Below are positions 1-11,558 of a stretch of 55,752 nucleotides of DNA, piece by piece. The notes beneath the pieces are model-generated. The model was given only the letters and a program-made list of their open reading frames with translations. It made no database searches and was not told where the DNA came from. This DNA comes from Pelargonium nanum. Its lineage: Eukaryota > Streptophyta > Magnoliopsida > Geraniales > Geraniaceae. A program made the position numbers and the translations under genes. The stretch spans positions 1 to 55,752 of the forward strand of contig JAYMTF010000090.1 of the NCBI GenBank assembly GCA_036897485.1, read 5' to 3'. The stretch's first letter is position 1; the number at the start of each line of letters is the position of its first letter.

Positions 1-95
1 CTATAATTATGTAATATTTTATTTATTTATATTCAAATAACAAGTATAGTCAATATATTATTTTTTGCCCGTGCAACGCACGGGATCTAATCTAG
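1..95 (+). mobile_element. Helitron 3' terminus (left part outside window)
   Basis: Bases 68-84 form a perfect hairpin with a 7-bp stem (CCCGTGC/GCACGGG) and a 3-base loop. Seven bases later comes CTAG (92-95), followed by T. A GC-rich hairpin about 10 bases before a CTRR end next to a host T is the diagnostic 3' end of plant Helitrons. The 5' TC end would lie left of the window, so size and autonomy are unknown. Confidence 0.6.
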
Positions 96-1560
96 TATAA
101 TCAAATCGGAAAGCCATTTTCATATTTTGTAGATAGTGAAGCCCATTTTCGCGGACCAGTCAGGCCCAGGGAAAAGAATTCGGATATGAATCGCAAATAA
201 CACTTGGGCCTTTTAATGGAGACTTAAGAAAGGGATGTTTTGGAAAATTGGGCCTCAAAATGCATATTCGTGCCACAGATCATAGACCACTTGCATTTGA
301 AGTTGCTAGGCTTGGAATTGTGATTTTTCTTTTATTAGTCCCTAACGTTACACGAACTTACACGAAATTTTTAGGTTAAGTTGGAACAACTCTTTGTATT
401 CTGTTTTATTGAATCCAAGAAGCGGCAATAAAGGCGAAAAACTCTTCCTATTAAGTTTATCATGTCTACATTCTCTCGGTCTCGAATTTAAGACCTTATT
501 GGATTAAGCTGGAACAACTTTCTATCAGTTCATGATTCACATGCTTGACGGCATCATACAAATGTTTTGATGCTTTTTATAAAGATGTATTATGTATTCT
601 AGAGTCTGTTGTTTCAATTAACTCATAATACTTGCATCTCTACCTGTAAATAGCAAGCATTTGATTATGGTTTTATGAAGAATATGATATTCAAAACAAA
701 CAAGGTTTCTTCTGAAACAATTTAGTTAGTGTGAACAGAAGCTGATTCTGCTAAGTTGGATAGTGATGGGGTTGTGTTAGCTAGCATCATCAAAGAGACA
801 TGCTTATTGTACTTACTTTTACAGATTCCTCAGCAAAGATGCCATAGAAAAACTTATATTGTAACCCACACAACAACTTTTTGTTTTCTTCAACCTTAAT
901 TTCAACCACTCCAATAGAACCATTGCATCACAACACCTAAAACACAAAAGCAACTACTTAGAGCTCAAACTTACTAATTTCTTACCAGATAATACCTTGT
1001 AACCACTCTTTTTTTATATAAAAATCTGCAGAACATAAGAACAAATTCTTTATCTTTATTGAACAAATGTTTATTCTTTCCATATCTCAAAGTCTTGAAC
1101 TAAAAAAAGAATGAGAAAAGGGTCCTTCTTGGCCCAAATTAGAGAATTGATAGAAGCACCTTCAATGTCCCTTTTTCGTCTTTTCTATAATGGTTCATCA
1201 AAGTGGAACACTTACCAACAAAAATGAGAGTAATGATAAGGTCTTATAATCAATTTTGTAATTCTAACAGTCATGGTGTCGTGAAGTTGAGTTGCGTTAA
1301 AACTCAGCAGAAAGATTAGTATGAGTTTTCTTCATGACATCAAATATGCAATTGTTTTGTTTCCATGGCAAATAGCTAGGTTTCTCTTTCTAGGAGATCA
1401 AATTCTCTAGATTATACTTGTCAACAACTCTAACCTTTTGTGTTTACTCTTTGCTAATGACCTTCAAAATGTTTTCTGTACTTTTTTTACATGGCAAAAC
1501 CACCCCTAGTTTTCTTCTCTTTACTGCACATCAATTCACCTTATATGTTAGCCCCCTAGG
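96..1560. other. Intergenic, no gene seen
   Basis: No reading frame here has plausible codon use or a recognisable protein. Bases 140-260 carry four GGCCCA/TGGGCC-type motifs (site II, TCP-factor type), which could mark the promoter of a gene off the left edge. The rest is AT-rich without structure I can name. Confidence 0.5.
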
Positions 1561-1562
1561 GG

Positions 1563-1680
1563 GTGGCGCAATGGTCAAGACACACATCTTCATGTAGGAG
1601 GTCGTGTGGGGTGGAGTTTTGGGTTAAAAGGGGAGAGCTACCCTATGTTGTGTAGCTCAATTTTTTTGAAAAAAAAAAAT
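1563..1680 (+). mobile_element. tRNA-derived SINE copy, diverged
   Basis: The sequence begins with a tRNA-like box A (TGGCGCAATGGTCAAG), then ACACACATCTT, GGAGGTCGTG, and an AGAGCTACC...TGTGTAGCTCAA tail ending in an A-rich run. The same order of words occurs on the minus strand at about 35355-35494, where box B is also preserved. In this copy box B has decayed. The two together support a SINE family, but the exact ends are uncertain. Confidence 0.6.
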
Positions 1681-4364
1681 CACCTTATATGTTTGACTAC
1701 ATATCTGGATCTATTCGTCCTTGTTGGTACATTTCCCGACGATAGATGGAAATGTAATTTATGCCTCATAGCTAGTTATAACGGAGAAGATATAAGAAAA
1801 ACTGTGAGATATGTTCGGAGACAATGCATCTAGTAATGATATTAATTCGAGTTATTCAAAATAGAGAAACATACATAAGATCCAACAAGACTATCATTGG
1901 GAAATATAATAATGTTGGGTCATCAATTTTAAGTGGTAGGTTTATGCATATGAAATTCATTTATCATGTTAAAAACTTATTTGTTTCTAATGGTATAACT
2001 CTGTTCGGTAAATCTGTTGAGAGGATTAGGACAATGGGCGGAGCCACATGCAAGGTAGTGGGGTCAAGTGACCCCACTAAAAGTATTAATTTATAAATAA
2101 TATCTAAGTGAGCTACATAATAGATAAGATTTATATAAACCAAACAGATAAGTGGATACTACCAAAAAATTTAATATTAAACAAATAAAAAATCTAATAT
2201 ATATATAATTTCCAAAGCACCATCCCAATTGAGTGACATGTGTCACTTTCAATTACTCAATTGATGCTCCAATTGAATGACACATGTCATTTAATTATTA
2301 TTCAATTATTTTATATTAAAATATAAAACTATCTAAATTTCAAATATTAAAAATTATAATTCCCCTAAAAAACAATTATAATTATTCTACCTACATATTT
2401 ATCCTACTATAATTTTATAATTTTAAATTTAAAAGTTAAATATATAAGATTATTTAATAGTGAATGTTCCCAAACCGCCCGAAATTAAACCGTCACCGAT
2501 AGTTGTGTATGGTCACGATGAGGAAATTTCACTTATCACGATTCTCCGCTCAATGTGCAGTTTGGGTACCACCAACCTTCAGTGAAACTGAACCAAAATT
2601 TTGAATTGAATGTTTTATTTTGTATTACGCAGAAACAATGAAAAAAATTAAAAGTTGCAATGAAAATATGAAATCTTAGAAAGACTAAGCGAAAGATAAT
2701 TGTGGCTAAAAGAGCAGTTATTTTAGTATAACTCACTTATCAAGTAAATTCATTTTGTTCAAATTAAAGAAAAAAATAAATGTCTAATATTATTAAATGG
2801 TGGGACTCATACCAAGAGCCAAGAGGAGCAAATAAAAGTTAAATTTTTAATCCCACATCTAATAGATGGAAAATAAAAATGAGAATAATGGCTATATATA
2901 ATTAAAGTAGGTTATCTGTGCATGCATGTAATTTTTTATTGAGCTAACTACATGTTCAAATTGGATGAACATGTGTAGATGAATTTAACTTTTATAGTTT
3001 GCCTTCCAACTTGAATATTCGGCATATAACTTGGGCTTACATTTTAATTCAATGGATAGCTTCAAATATTTGGAATTAACTTAAAAATAAAATAATGACA
3101 TAATCAAAACTAATATTTGTAAGCAATTAACTTAATGTTTTTGTAATATTTAGGGTTTTAAGTTTTAATTCAAAACTACATTAGTTTTGTATTGGTCAAT
3201 TACTCAAAACTTCGTAGTTTTAGGTACAATTGATATATAACTGATATATATTGAACTCCCTGTTAATTTAGCATCTATATGATTTGTAGACCAAATTAGT
3301 ACATTGGCCATTGATTTATCCTGAAAACAAGACTTACGTGTTAAAATGTGATCTTATCAGATGTCTCTGAAATTGGAACAATACAAAGAAAATTAGCATG
3401 ACTCATGCATAAGAATGAGACACACAAATAGAGAAATTATAAATATAATTAAGTTAATGTTGCGAGCTTTTACATCTATATCCCTTTACCTTTTTTTTCT
3501 TTGAAATATTTCATAACCTTTTTAAAGAAATCTATTTAAGTTATAATACTTTTTCACTATTTTTTTATTTACTCTAAAGATAAATCTATTACATAGTTTT
3601 CAAAACTTAAGGTTCAAATCACATATTCATAGACTCAATTTCAAAAATAAGAATACAAATTATACAATTTATTTTTAAAGTTTAATTTGACGTATTGTAA
3701 TTGGCACTACTATTATAATTTTTTCAACTAAGAGTAATTTTAAAATAATATAATCTTATATTATTTTTTTTTGAAGAATCTAATGATATTTAGTTAACAT
3801 ATATAATCGAATATAGGAAAACGAGTCAAAGCCAACTAATTTTTGGTTTAAACTAAACCAAACAAATGAGATCATGCAAATACATTAAAATTCAATCATA
3901 CCCACTCAAGTAAATTTTTGGGAGCAGAGCGACCCGCTCGGATTCAAATTTTTTAGTGAAATGTCATCACCTTATTAATGTTTTATATCCAAAGTAAAAT
4001 AAATCTTGGTAGTATCAAAAAAAAATCTTGGTGGATGATCATTGCATTATACATTTACTCCTTAAATAAATTAAGGAGTCATATTTTTTTTTTGAAATGA
4101 TTAAGGAGTCATATTTAATTTACCTAAACTCATTATATATATTTAATGAATTACATTCTACATATTAAACTATGTGTTATATCTTTTCAAAAAAAAAAAA
4201 AAACAATGCGTTATAATTTTTTGTTTCAGTTTTCTTTATAGTTTTGCTATTTGAACATAATTCTGAAATAGTTATAATCAATATCAACATTCAATTGGTC
4301 CATAATGATGATTAAATTAAGAGGAGTGCATTTTAATAAAAAATAAAGAACAATTAAACAAAAT
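1681..4364. other. Intergenic, AT-rich, no gene seen
   Basis: Very AT-rich (about 75-80% by eye). The small ORFs present show no protein-like composition. Around 2226-2290 there are two palindromic words, TGACATGTGTCA and TGACACATGTCA, in inverted arrangement. A short duplication of ATTAAGGAGTCATATTT lies near 4070-4115. I see no gene. Confidence 0.5.
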
Positions 4365-4397
4365 ATCGTCCCGAGCAAGGCCGGGTCAAAATGCTAG
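4365..4397 (+). mobile_element. Possible degenerate Helitron 3' end
   Basis: CCCG (4370-4373) and CGGG (4382-4385) can pair around an 8-base loop, and CTAG followed by T ends at 4397, about 8 bases later. This resembles the terminus at 68-95 but the stem is only 4 bp. I did not find a matching 5' TC end, so this is a weak call. Confidence 0.35.
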
Positions 4398-4544
4398 TTA
4401 AATAAATAGTACAAATATACCTTCCTTATTAAAAATCAAGTAATTACTAATTAGTAATTGTAATTTTACATGTATTTGTATATTGGTTTAATAATGCTTT
4501 CTTCATGCTTTGATATCCACAAGTCAACTCTCCCATAAATAAAT

Positions 4545-4863
4545 GAGCAATGCTATATGTACAAAATTTTGTACAAAAATAATTATACAAAATGACGTGT
4601 CAATAAAAGAGACATGACACATCAAATATTGTATTGGTAAGTTGACCAAATCACAATGCGCTACGTGTGCAATAAGTTTAATAAACCGGGCGCTCCGCGC
4701 CAGAAATTCATGGGAGGGTGGTGGTATCATATACGTCGGGTTGTTATTCATTAAAATTAATTTTAAACTACAAAAATACGAAAAAAAATATTCGTCACAT
4801 AGGATGCCAAGTCATTTTGTACATAAAATTTTGTATAAAATTTGGGACTTCTTAGCATTTTCC
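4545..4863. mobile_element. Mutator-like MITE with 9-bp target duplication
   Basis: A 319-bp element is flanked on both sides by the same 9 bases, TAAATAAAT (4536-4544 and 4864-4872). The termini are inverted repeats: GAGCAATGCTA at the left against GGAAAATGCTA read from the right. Longer subterminal similarity follows, with ATGTACAAAATTTTGTACA-like words at both ends and AAATGAC words further in. A 9-bp duplication is typical of Mutator-like elements. There is no coding capacity, so it is non-autonomous. Confidence 0.75.
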
Positions 4864-5137
4864 TAAATAAATTATTTACCGAACATCATAAAATTGGAAA
4901 TATAATAAGTGTTTGGGAGTGCCCAGATAGAAAAAGGAAAAAAAAAAAAAGAAAAAAGAAGAGAAAAGAGAAAGTAAATGAGGAGAGAAAATCACTTTCC
5001 AAATTGCAAAAGATACGAAAATAATAGCAATATTAAAAAAAAAAGGGAATTGAAGATGATGCATGTGTGAATAAATAGTGGATTAGGAAAAAAGATTTCT
5101 TGACACCAACAACTCTGTGAGGGTTTGGTTTGTGACT

Positions 5138-5150
5138 GATATATATAAAA
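5138..5150 (+). promoter_or_regulatory. TATA box of the CYSTM gene
   Basis: A TATATATAAAA run sits about 85 bases upstream of the ATG at 5231. That is consistent with a TATA box and a leader of roughly 50 bases. It is inferred from spacing; the transcription start is not visible. Confidence 0.5.
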
Positions 5151-5230
5151 GCTCCACAGATAATATATAGGACCCCCAACAAAGAAACAGAAATTAACTT
5201 CCTACAGTACTGTCTTCTTCACTTGCAAGC

Positions 5231-5754
5231 ATGAATGATCCCAAATATGCTTACCCTTACCCTCCTCCTCCTCCACAAGGTACCCTCTTTCTCTCCTCTC
5301 CTTCCTTTGCATCTCAAGATTATATAAAGTTTGCAACTTTATTGTTTTTACAGTAAAAGATTCAATTTTGCAACATGGGTTTGTGTTGATTCCCAGTTAC
5401 TTAATTTGCTGGGTTTATTTATTTTTAATTCTTGTAATGGTCTCAGGATACTATCAAGGACCCCCAGTAATGGCACCTCCACCATATGCTGCTCCACCTC
5501 CCAGGAGAGAACCAAGTTTCCTTGAAGGATTGTAATATCTCATCTCCTCTTTATTTCAGAAATTGATTTTAGATATTATATAATGTTACTCTACTCTTTT
5601 TTTATTTTATTTTATAATTATTAGTATTTTAGTTTTTAGATTGTGGGTATTGATAAGTTACTATTGTTGTGGTTGATGCAGTCTTGCTGCTTTGTGCTGC
5701 TGTTGTCTCATTGATGAATGTTGCTGTGATCCTTCCATCATCCTTGTCAGCTGA
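5231..5754 (+). CDS. Cysteine-rich transmembrane module (CYSTM) protein, 68 aa
   Basis: Exons 5231-5279, 5447-5531 and 5682-5754 join in frame to 68 codons plus stop. Residues 1-40 are rich in Pro, Tyr and Gly (MNDPKYAYPYPPPPPQ, then YYQGPPVMAPPPYAAPPP). The C-terminal part FLAALCCCCLIDECCCD is the CYSTM signature: a short hydrophobic, Cys-packed segment. Known CYSTM proteins are 60-80 aa, tail-anchored or membrane-associated, form homo- and heterodimers, and are linked to stress responses. The Pro/Tyr-rich head plus Cys tail and three-exon layout fit well. Individual paralogs cannot be told apart from sequence alone, so no symbol is given. Confidence 0.85.
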
Positions 5755-6777
5755 TAGTCATGCAGCTTCAACTCTGTCATATGAATTATTCTACTTATCT
5801 ATCCTAATTTCTTAACAACAGACAAAAAATGATTATCCACTCTTGTATGTGATGTGTATTTATATTTCAGATTTAGTGTTCTATTAAAGACATTTTGTTT
5901 ATGAGTTGTTACATTATTTGGGATGCAGCCTTCAATTTCATATTATTCTTGTTCATGTTTTCTTTTTGTTGATTAGATTGGTGGGTGGTTTGGAATTCAT
6001 TATCAGTCCACTGCGATGAGACATTTGTGTCCTCTCTATTTTGAAATTTGGAATAAGCTGGAGGTAGAAGACAAGAGAAAGACAAGTTTTCACAGTTTGA
6101 TTCCACTATGTTTCTTAGTGGGGTCTGGCTTGTAGAATTTTGCATTCCTTTTGAGACACAGAATTTGACCATTTAGTAATATCCTCCTCTCCTTTCCCAT
6201 TAGTTAGATGGGGAAATGACATTTGGATAAAATACCCTACATGTGAGCAGGTGATGCTCTTAACTATGCAATGATTTTTGCATGAGCCTCAAGTAGGAGG
6301 TTAAGTGTGGGAAAAATTGTCTAAATCACTTTTTCAATAGCTTTTATAAGAATAAATGAATGAGCAAAATGGTTATTGTTGCTTATGACAATTGTCAATA
6401 GTATAGCCCAAAAATAATATCCACCTTGCTACAAATCAATGGTACTGTAATTTCAAATATACAAGAAATGAATGTGAACAAATACATTCACCACCTAGGT
6501 TGTAAATGAATATACAGTATGGATTGCAACTACTTGTTAAATTTACAACATTTTTGAAATAAGGTCTCATCTTTCAAATAACAGCTACAGGTTTGCAGAT
6601 GGTGTAGACTTTGAGTGTTCCATCCAGGGACCATTTCAGTTACAGATGATTTACATATTCACATGATCATTAATTGTCTCTCCCCAACCTTCTCTTTCTG
6701 GTATCACTGCATTTTCTTTATCCATGTCTTCATTCAAGTCCACTTCACTAATCATTTTGGCCCTTCTGTTTTCCTCA
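5755..6777. other. Intergenic between convergent CYSTM and GRDP-like genes
   Basis: This holds the 3' flank of the CYSTM gene (+) and the 3' flank of the GRDP-like gene (-). Small ORFs on both strands look like chance. One exception deserves note: on the minus strand about 45 codons directly below the GRDP stop stay open in a shifted frame (see findings). Confidence 0.5.
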
Positions 6778-9700
6778 TCAGACAGCTCCACTGCCAGTGA
6801 AGCCATCATATCCTTTTTTCTTAAAAATATCCAAAATTATAAAAGCTGATGTGATCCCAGGCAACACAAACCATTCTTCATTTACCTATTCATTGTTGTT
6901 GATTAAAAGAAAACAAGGTAAGTGCTGTAACTCAGGCTCTAATTTGAAGTTTTGGCAAATGAAATGGCCATACTGTTTGTTACTGTACCTTAAAAACACC
7001 AGATTTCAAGTTAAGCAATGCCACTGCTTTACCATATGGATACGCTGAAGAAAATTCTACTGCAGTCATCAAGTCTTGTTCGTTTCCCTGCTTCTCGAAA
7101 TGTTTGCCTTCATAATCAAGCTTTCTGCCCAGGAAAAATTTTACCTGACGTGCCAGCAGAATGAAACTAATCAGGTACCATATGGAACATTACATCCTAA
7201 TTTCCGGAGGGATCACTTCAGTTCAGTATTGTTAACCAGTAAAAGCTACAAATCAACAAAATTATGCACCCAATTCAACATTTGAAGACTCAGCCAAAAT
7301 AAATAAATAAATTGACGGCAAGTAGAAAGAACTATAATCTGAGTTATAAGTGTAAAATGGATGAGATGCATACCATCCTGTTGCCCACGAGCTCGAAGAC
7401 AAGGCCATCTTCATTTGGTTTCTTTTGAAGCTGAAGAGACCAGAGAGAATCCATCAGAGACCACCCAGTCCCCACATACTGTGCAAGAGTATGTGTTTTG
7501 CCCAACTTTGTAGTGGTAATCACCTCCTTCTTGGCAATGCAATTATTTGTTCCCTTTCCATTATCCCTAACATGCAACAGAAAACAGCAAATAGATGACT
7601 CAAACCTTTTTTTGAACTAAATAACATGCATTTTGCAAAGAACTACAATAGGAATAGGATAGCAAAATTGTTTACTTATTTACTGACCTCATGTTAAACA
7701 TATGCAATTACAAAAATAGTTCAGCACCTTTTCTAGCATAAAACTTGAACTATAAATACCTGAATTGCAGGCTGATAACCTCAGTGCCAGCTTCATATAT
7801 TACACGTGTACAGCTCTTTGCATGGCGGGCCTTCATTGAAAGGGGAAGAAAGCAATAACTTTTCGACAGAACTCGAGGGTGAACCATGTGGAGGAGATGT
7901 GGTGCTAGGCTGGGACTAGTAAATGAGACAGCAACTCGAAGGCAGATTGGTTTTACACTTGCAAAACAAGAAGTTGGAACCAGCTCTAACCATCTTTCAA
8001 CAGAGAGTTTGGATACCGGGGTCAGGAAGTCTTGCAGAGGGAGTGAAGCAGATCCCAATGATTTAGATGCCCTAGTCATTGGTATGCTGGAAGATGAATG
8101 GCATATAAGTTCAAACAGCAGCTCTCCAGAAGGTTCACACTGGAAAGAAGCAACTTGTTTCTCTCCAGATTCAGACATAATACTTATTTTCTGCTTGGCA
8201 TTGAAGAACATATCAGGCTGTGTTTTACTAAATGAAACACACAGACTTCCCTTGTGTTCTTCTGGTAAGTTCTTGACTCCTACAATCTCCAAAAAGACCT
8301 AACAAAGAAATAAATGAAACACATTAAAGAAATTCTCTAATACTCAGGCCGCATATAGCAACATCCAAAACTTGAAGGAACACACGAAATAATCAGATGC
8401 TAATAAGCTATAAGCACTCGAGTAGTCAGACTAAATTGTTATAATAGAAACCAGCAATAGGACCATATGCTGATTTAAGGTTGTAATGTGAATTTAACAT
8501 GGCTGCTATTTGCCAAAAGAAAAGGAGTTTTATTTTTCATTCAAAGTTCAGAGGTAGATACCAGTCTCATATCCTTGTATTCTTTCCCACCTCAGATGAG
8601 ATACAAGAAAAAATGACAGGGCAGAACAAGGATCATGCACATGCAACTGAAAGATATTTTGTAGTCAGAAATCACCTCAACAAACTTCAATTCTGGAAGC
8701 TGAAATATCTTTTGGCTCTCACTGGATGCAACAATGTCCTTATTTGTGATATTAAACAATGCCGGGGTAACTTTAAGAGGGAATGGAGCATTGCCTTTAT
8801 GCATTGCCCCTGCCCTCCAATACCTTCTGCCAAATGTCTCTTCCCATTGCTTAGTTGTTCCAGAAAATCCAACATCAAGCTTCTTTCCTTTAGTTCTGTC
8901 TGAGTCCATGTCATCGTGCTGCAATACCTTGCCAAGGACCTCTACCAAGTCTTTACAATACGAAACAGGATGTAGTTGATGGGTGTGCCACATTAGGTCA
9001 ATGTCATAGGTAGGAACACAAAAAAGTTCAATCAACCTCTCCCTGTTTCTTTTGATTAGATGCAGAAACCCCTTGTATCTGGCCATAGCTTCATCAAGAA
9101 AGATATCATGGTTCATGTGGGGTCTGGATACCTGTTAATATAACGATCAAGCAAAAAAACTTGAATAACTAGATGACAGGATCCTCTTGATTTGCATATA
9201 CATGCACTTAAATGTGTGAACTTCATATAAACAAGAGAAGCATCCTACTGTTGAAGTGGTGACTAGAGTGTCTCACATTGGTAAAATATAAGATAAAGTG
9301 GCTACTTATATTGGTGCAAGTGAAACCCTACTAGTAAGGTTGACCTTTGAACAGTGGAAGCACAAACTATTATTGTATCGTTTGGTTCAAGGAATGTAAA
9401 ATACCATGGATTGTAAATATTACTGGAATGTAGATTACTGGAAAGTTGATAATACTATGTTTGTGTAAGTGAAAAGAATCTAAAATATTACGTTTGGAAT
9501 AAATAAACTGGAAATCAAAACTTTGGAAAAACATGAAAAATTACTCGTGTGCCCTTTTCAATGATCATGTTTGGTATGCATGTTTTGATGAGACATTGTA
9601 AATTTTGAATGATATCAATTTAATTAGTCAGAAAGTGTAACATTGAATACATACATATATATATTAATATATTTTTGAGCCCTAAGAGTACGTACACATT

Positions 9701-11558
9701 TTTTGCAAGATGATCTTAATCGCTCTCACAATGCAGTGTTGCACGAATACTTTAAATCTTCTAGTTGTTACTACGATATTATCAAAAAAAAATTTTATTC
9801 TCATTTCTAAATATAATTGAACTCAATATTTAAACTTTAAAAATAATGATAAAATAATTTATACACATTGATACTAACATATAAATATAACTATATCAAA
9901 TATTATATTCTAACCGAAATAAAGTACACACACATATATATATATATATATATTGAAATCATTTATATAGTTTTATTATAAATAAAAAGTTGTCGTAAAA
10001 AATATAGTCATATAATATAAGATTTGTAAATAAATACATAAATATACAAGAAGGGCAAAAGAAAAACTAAGGGCATAAATGTCATTCAAGAATCCAGATG
10101 GTAGGAAAGTTAGCATGAATCATAAATACCACCTATAAGATGGTAATTTGTTTTCAGAGTTTATGGGTGATTTTAAATTCCTGAAATCCTTATTTTACAT
10201 TCTCTCTCCTATGACTAACTTTACACAAACATAGGAAAATGAACTTTTCCATTGACTTTGACACTTTCCCTTGTAGAATCGGGGTACCAAACGATACCTA
10301 TGTGTATCCCAATATTGATATTTAACAAATATACTTTCATAGTTGTGCAGTCTTGTTAAAGTAATATTAAATGGGACAATCATTGGTTATAAACAATTGA
10401 ACACTACAACTCAACCTTACAAAACGGTTTTATGCTGCTAATCAGATTATTGCCGCAAAAAGTTATGGATACTCTTCTATATTGACACTAACAGATGGTG
10501 AATATAATGATCGTCAACATCATTATTCAACTGGAGAGTAAAGTCACAAGAAAGCAGTTCTCTAAATGAGTGTTACATGTCTTCAGAGTATTATTTTAAC
10601 TGTTTATTAGGTCCAACAGAATATGGAAAATGAATTATAAATTTGATCATAACTCAAGAAAACACCATTATTATCTTTTCCCATTACGACATTACCTGGT
10701 AAAAGAAAGGACTCTGCCTCTTGACAGATGAAACAAGATCATATGTGGTGCACTTTTCAAGTGCGGACAATTTTTCAGAGACATCATCTGAGAATGATCC
10801 AGCCAAGTCAAAGTTGTATGGCTCTTGCGGATACAGCCTATTCCAAATTTCTTCAGTTTCCTTTGTAGAAGGACCTTCAACAGAAGATGCAACATTTGAG
10901 TTGTCAAGGATCTTTCCGTAGAGTGTCTCACAGTCAGATTTGTACTGAACCTGTATAAGATATCCAAGAGACACATTTAGTAAACTCGTTCCAAATAGCA
11001 TGTATATTGGAACTAGGAAAATACATAGTTTTTGTATTGAAGCATACTGGATTAAGCCTGTGGCAGTGCCACACCCATTCACAATCAAGAGGCACAACCA
11101 AAGGCCCTTCTGAAATTCGGGATTCAGAATGTTTGGCAAGCAAGGGAAGCCAGAAAGCATTGTACCTGAAATCAAAACCTATGGTTATGTCAACGAGTCA
11201 AAACACAAAGACCAACTTTCCATTTGAAGAAGAGAGATGAAAAATAATCTGAATATTCTCTCATTCAAGAATCATATAACAAAGTTTTGATGAAAGAAAC
11301 TACACAAAAAACATGTCCTTAATTGATGATACAAATAACTGCGTAAAATGCCTCACCACCGACCAAGCCAACTACTCAAGAGTGCTCCTATAATGCATAC
11401 CTATAAATGGCCTTTTGCAAGGTGGGCCCTTCATAAAGCCAACGGTTCTTATCAACCGTCGCCAGGAACTGAAGGTGCTGCTTTGCAGCAGACAGAAGGT
11501 TTACGCTAACAGCAATTTTCTGTGCTTCAAGCCATTCCATCTCTTGCTCCATCTCCAT
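6778..11558 (-). CDS. Glycine-rich domain protein (GRDP/DUF1399) homolog without the Gly-rich tail
   Basis: Eight exons: 11401-11558, 11048-11165, 10696-10950, 8676-9131, 7760-8298, 7374-7566, 6989-7144, 6778-6885; 1983 nt, 660 aa. The DUF1399 region carries the family's paired motifs WHCHRLNP (85-92) and WHTHQLHP (225-232), each after a hydrophobic-Asp/Glu stretch. Residues about 330-508 form the C2-like middle part (VFLEIVGVKNLPEEHK...). The following GRKLDYEGK and EEWFVLPG blocks are conserved in GRDP1 and GRDP2. Arabidopsis GRDPs act in stress responses, auxin-related growth and flowering time. They run to about 790-820 aa because of a C-terminal Gly-rich repeat. Here a TGA follows GFTGSGAV, so that repeat is absent. 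Position next to an At4g37920 homolog suggests the GRDP2 position. The start ATG is the first in a run MEMEQEMEW. Confidence 0.9.
9376..10296. mobile_element. DNA-transposon remnant in GRDP intron 3
   Basis: The intron between exons 3 and 4 (9132-10695) holds a stretch of about 920 bp. It is bounded by near-perfect inverted ends, TATCGTTTGGTTC at 9376 and TATCGTTTGGTAC read from 10296. The interior is AT-rich with no transposase frame. No clear target duplication was found, so the superfamily is open. Confidence 0.45.

Noticed and set aside
1606..2096. 75-aa and 90-aa ORFs as genes
   Set aside because: The first is mostly SINE-derived and the second has no recognisable pattern.
3920..3960. 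Third Helitron end (GAGCG-ACC-CGCTC hairpin)
   Set aside because: No CTRR at the right distance downstream.
4920..4975. Lys-rich peptide from a long A/G run
   Set aside because: Low-complexity purine tract upstream of the CYSTM promoter, not a gene.
6615..7285. Plus-strand ORFs of 61-83 aa
   Set aside because: They lie on or beside the GRDP 3' exons in antisense; the minus-strand frames carry the conserved protein.
7886..8302. 138-aa plus-strand ORF
   Set aside because: Antisense shadow of GRDP exon 5 (7760-8298), which splices in frame with known family sequence.
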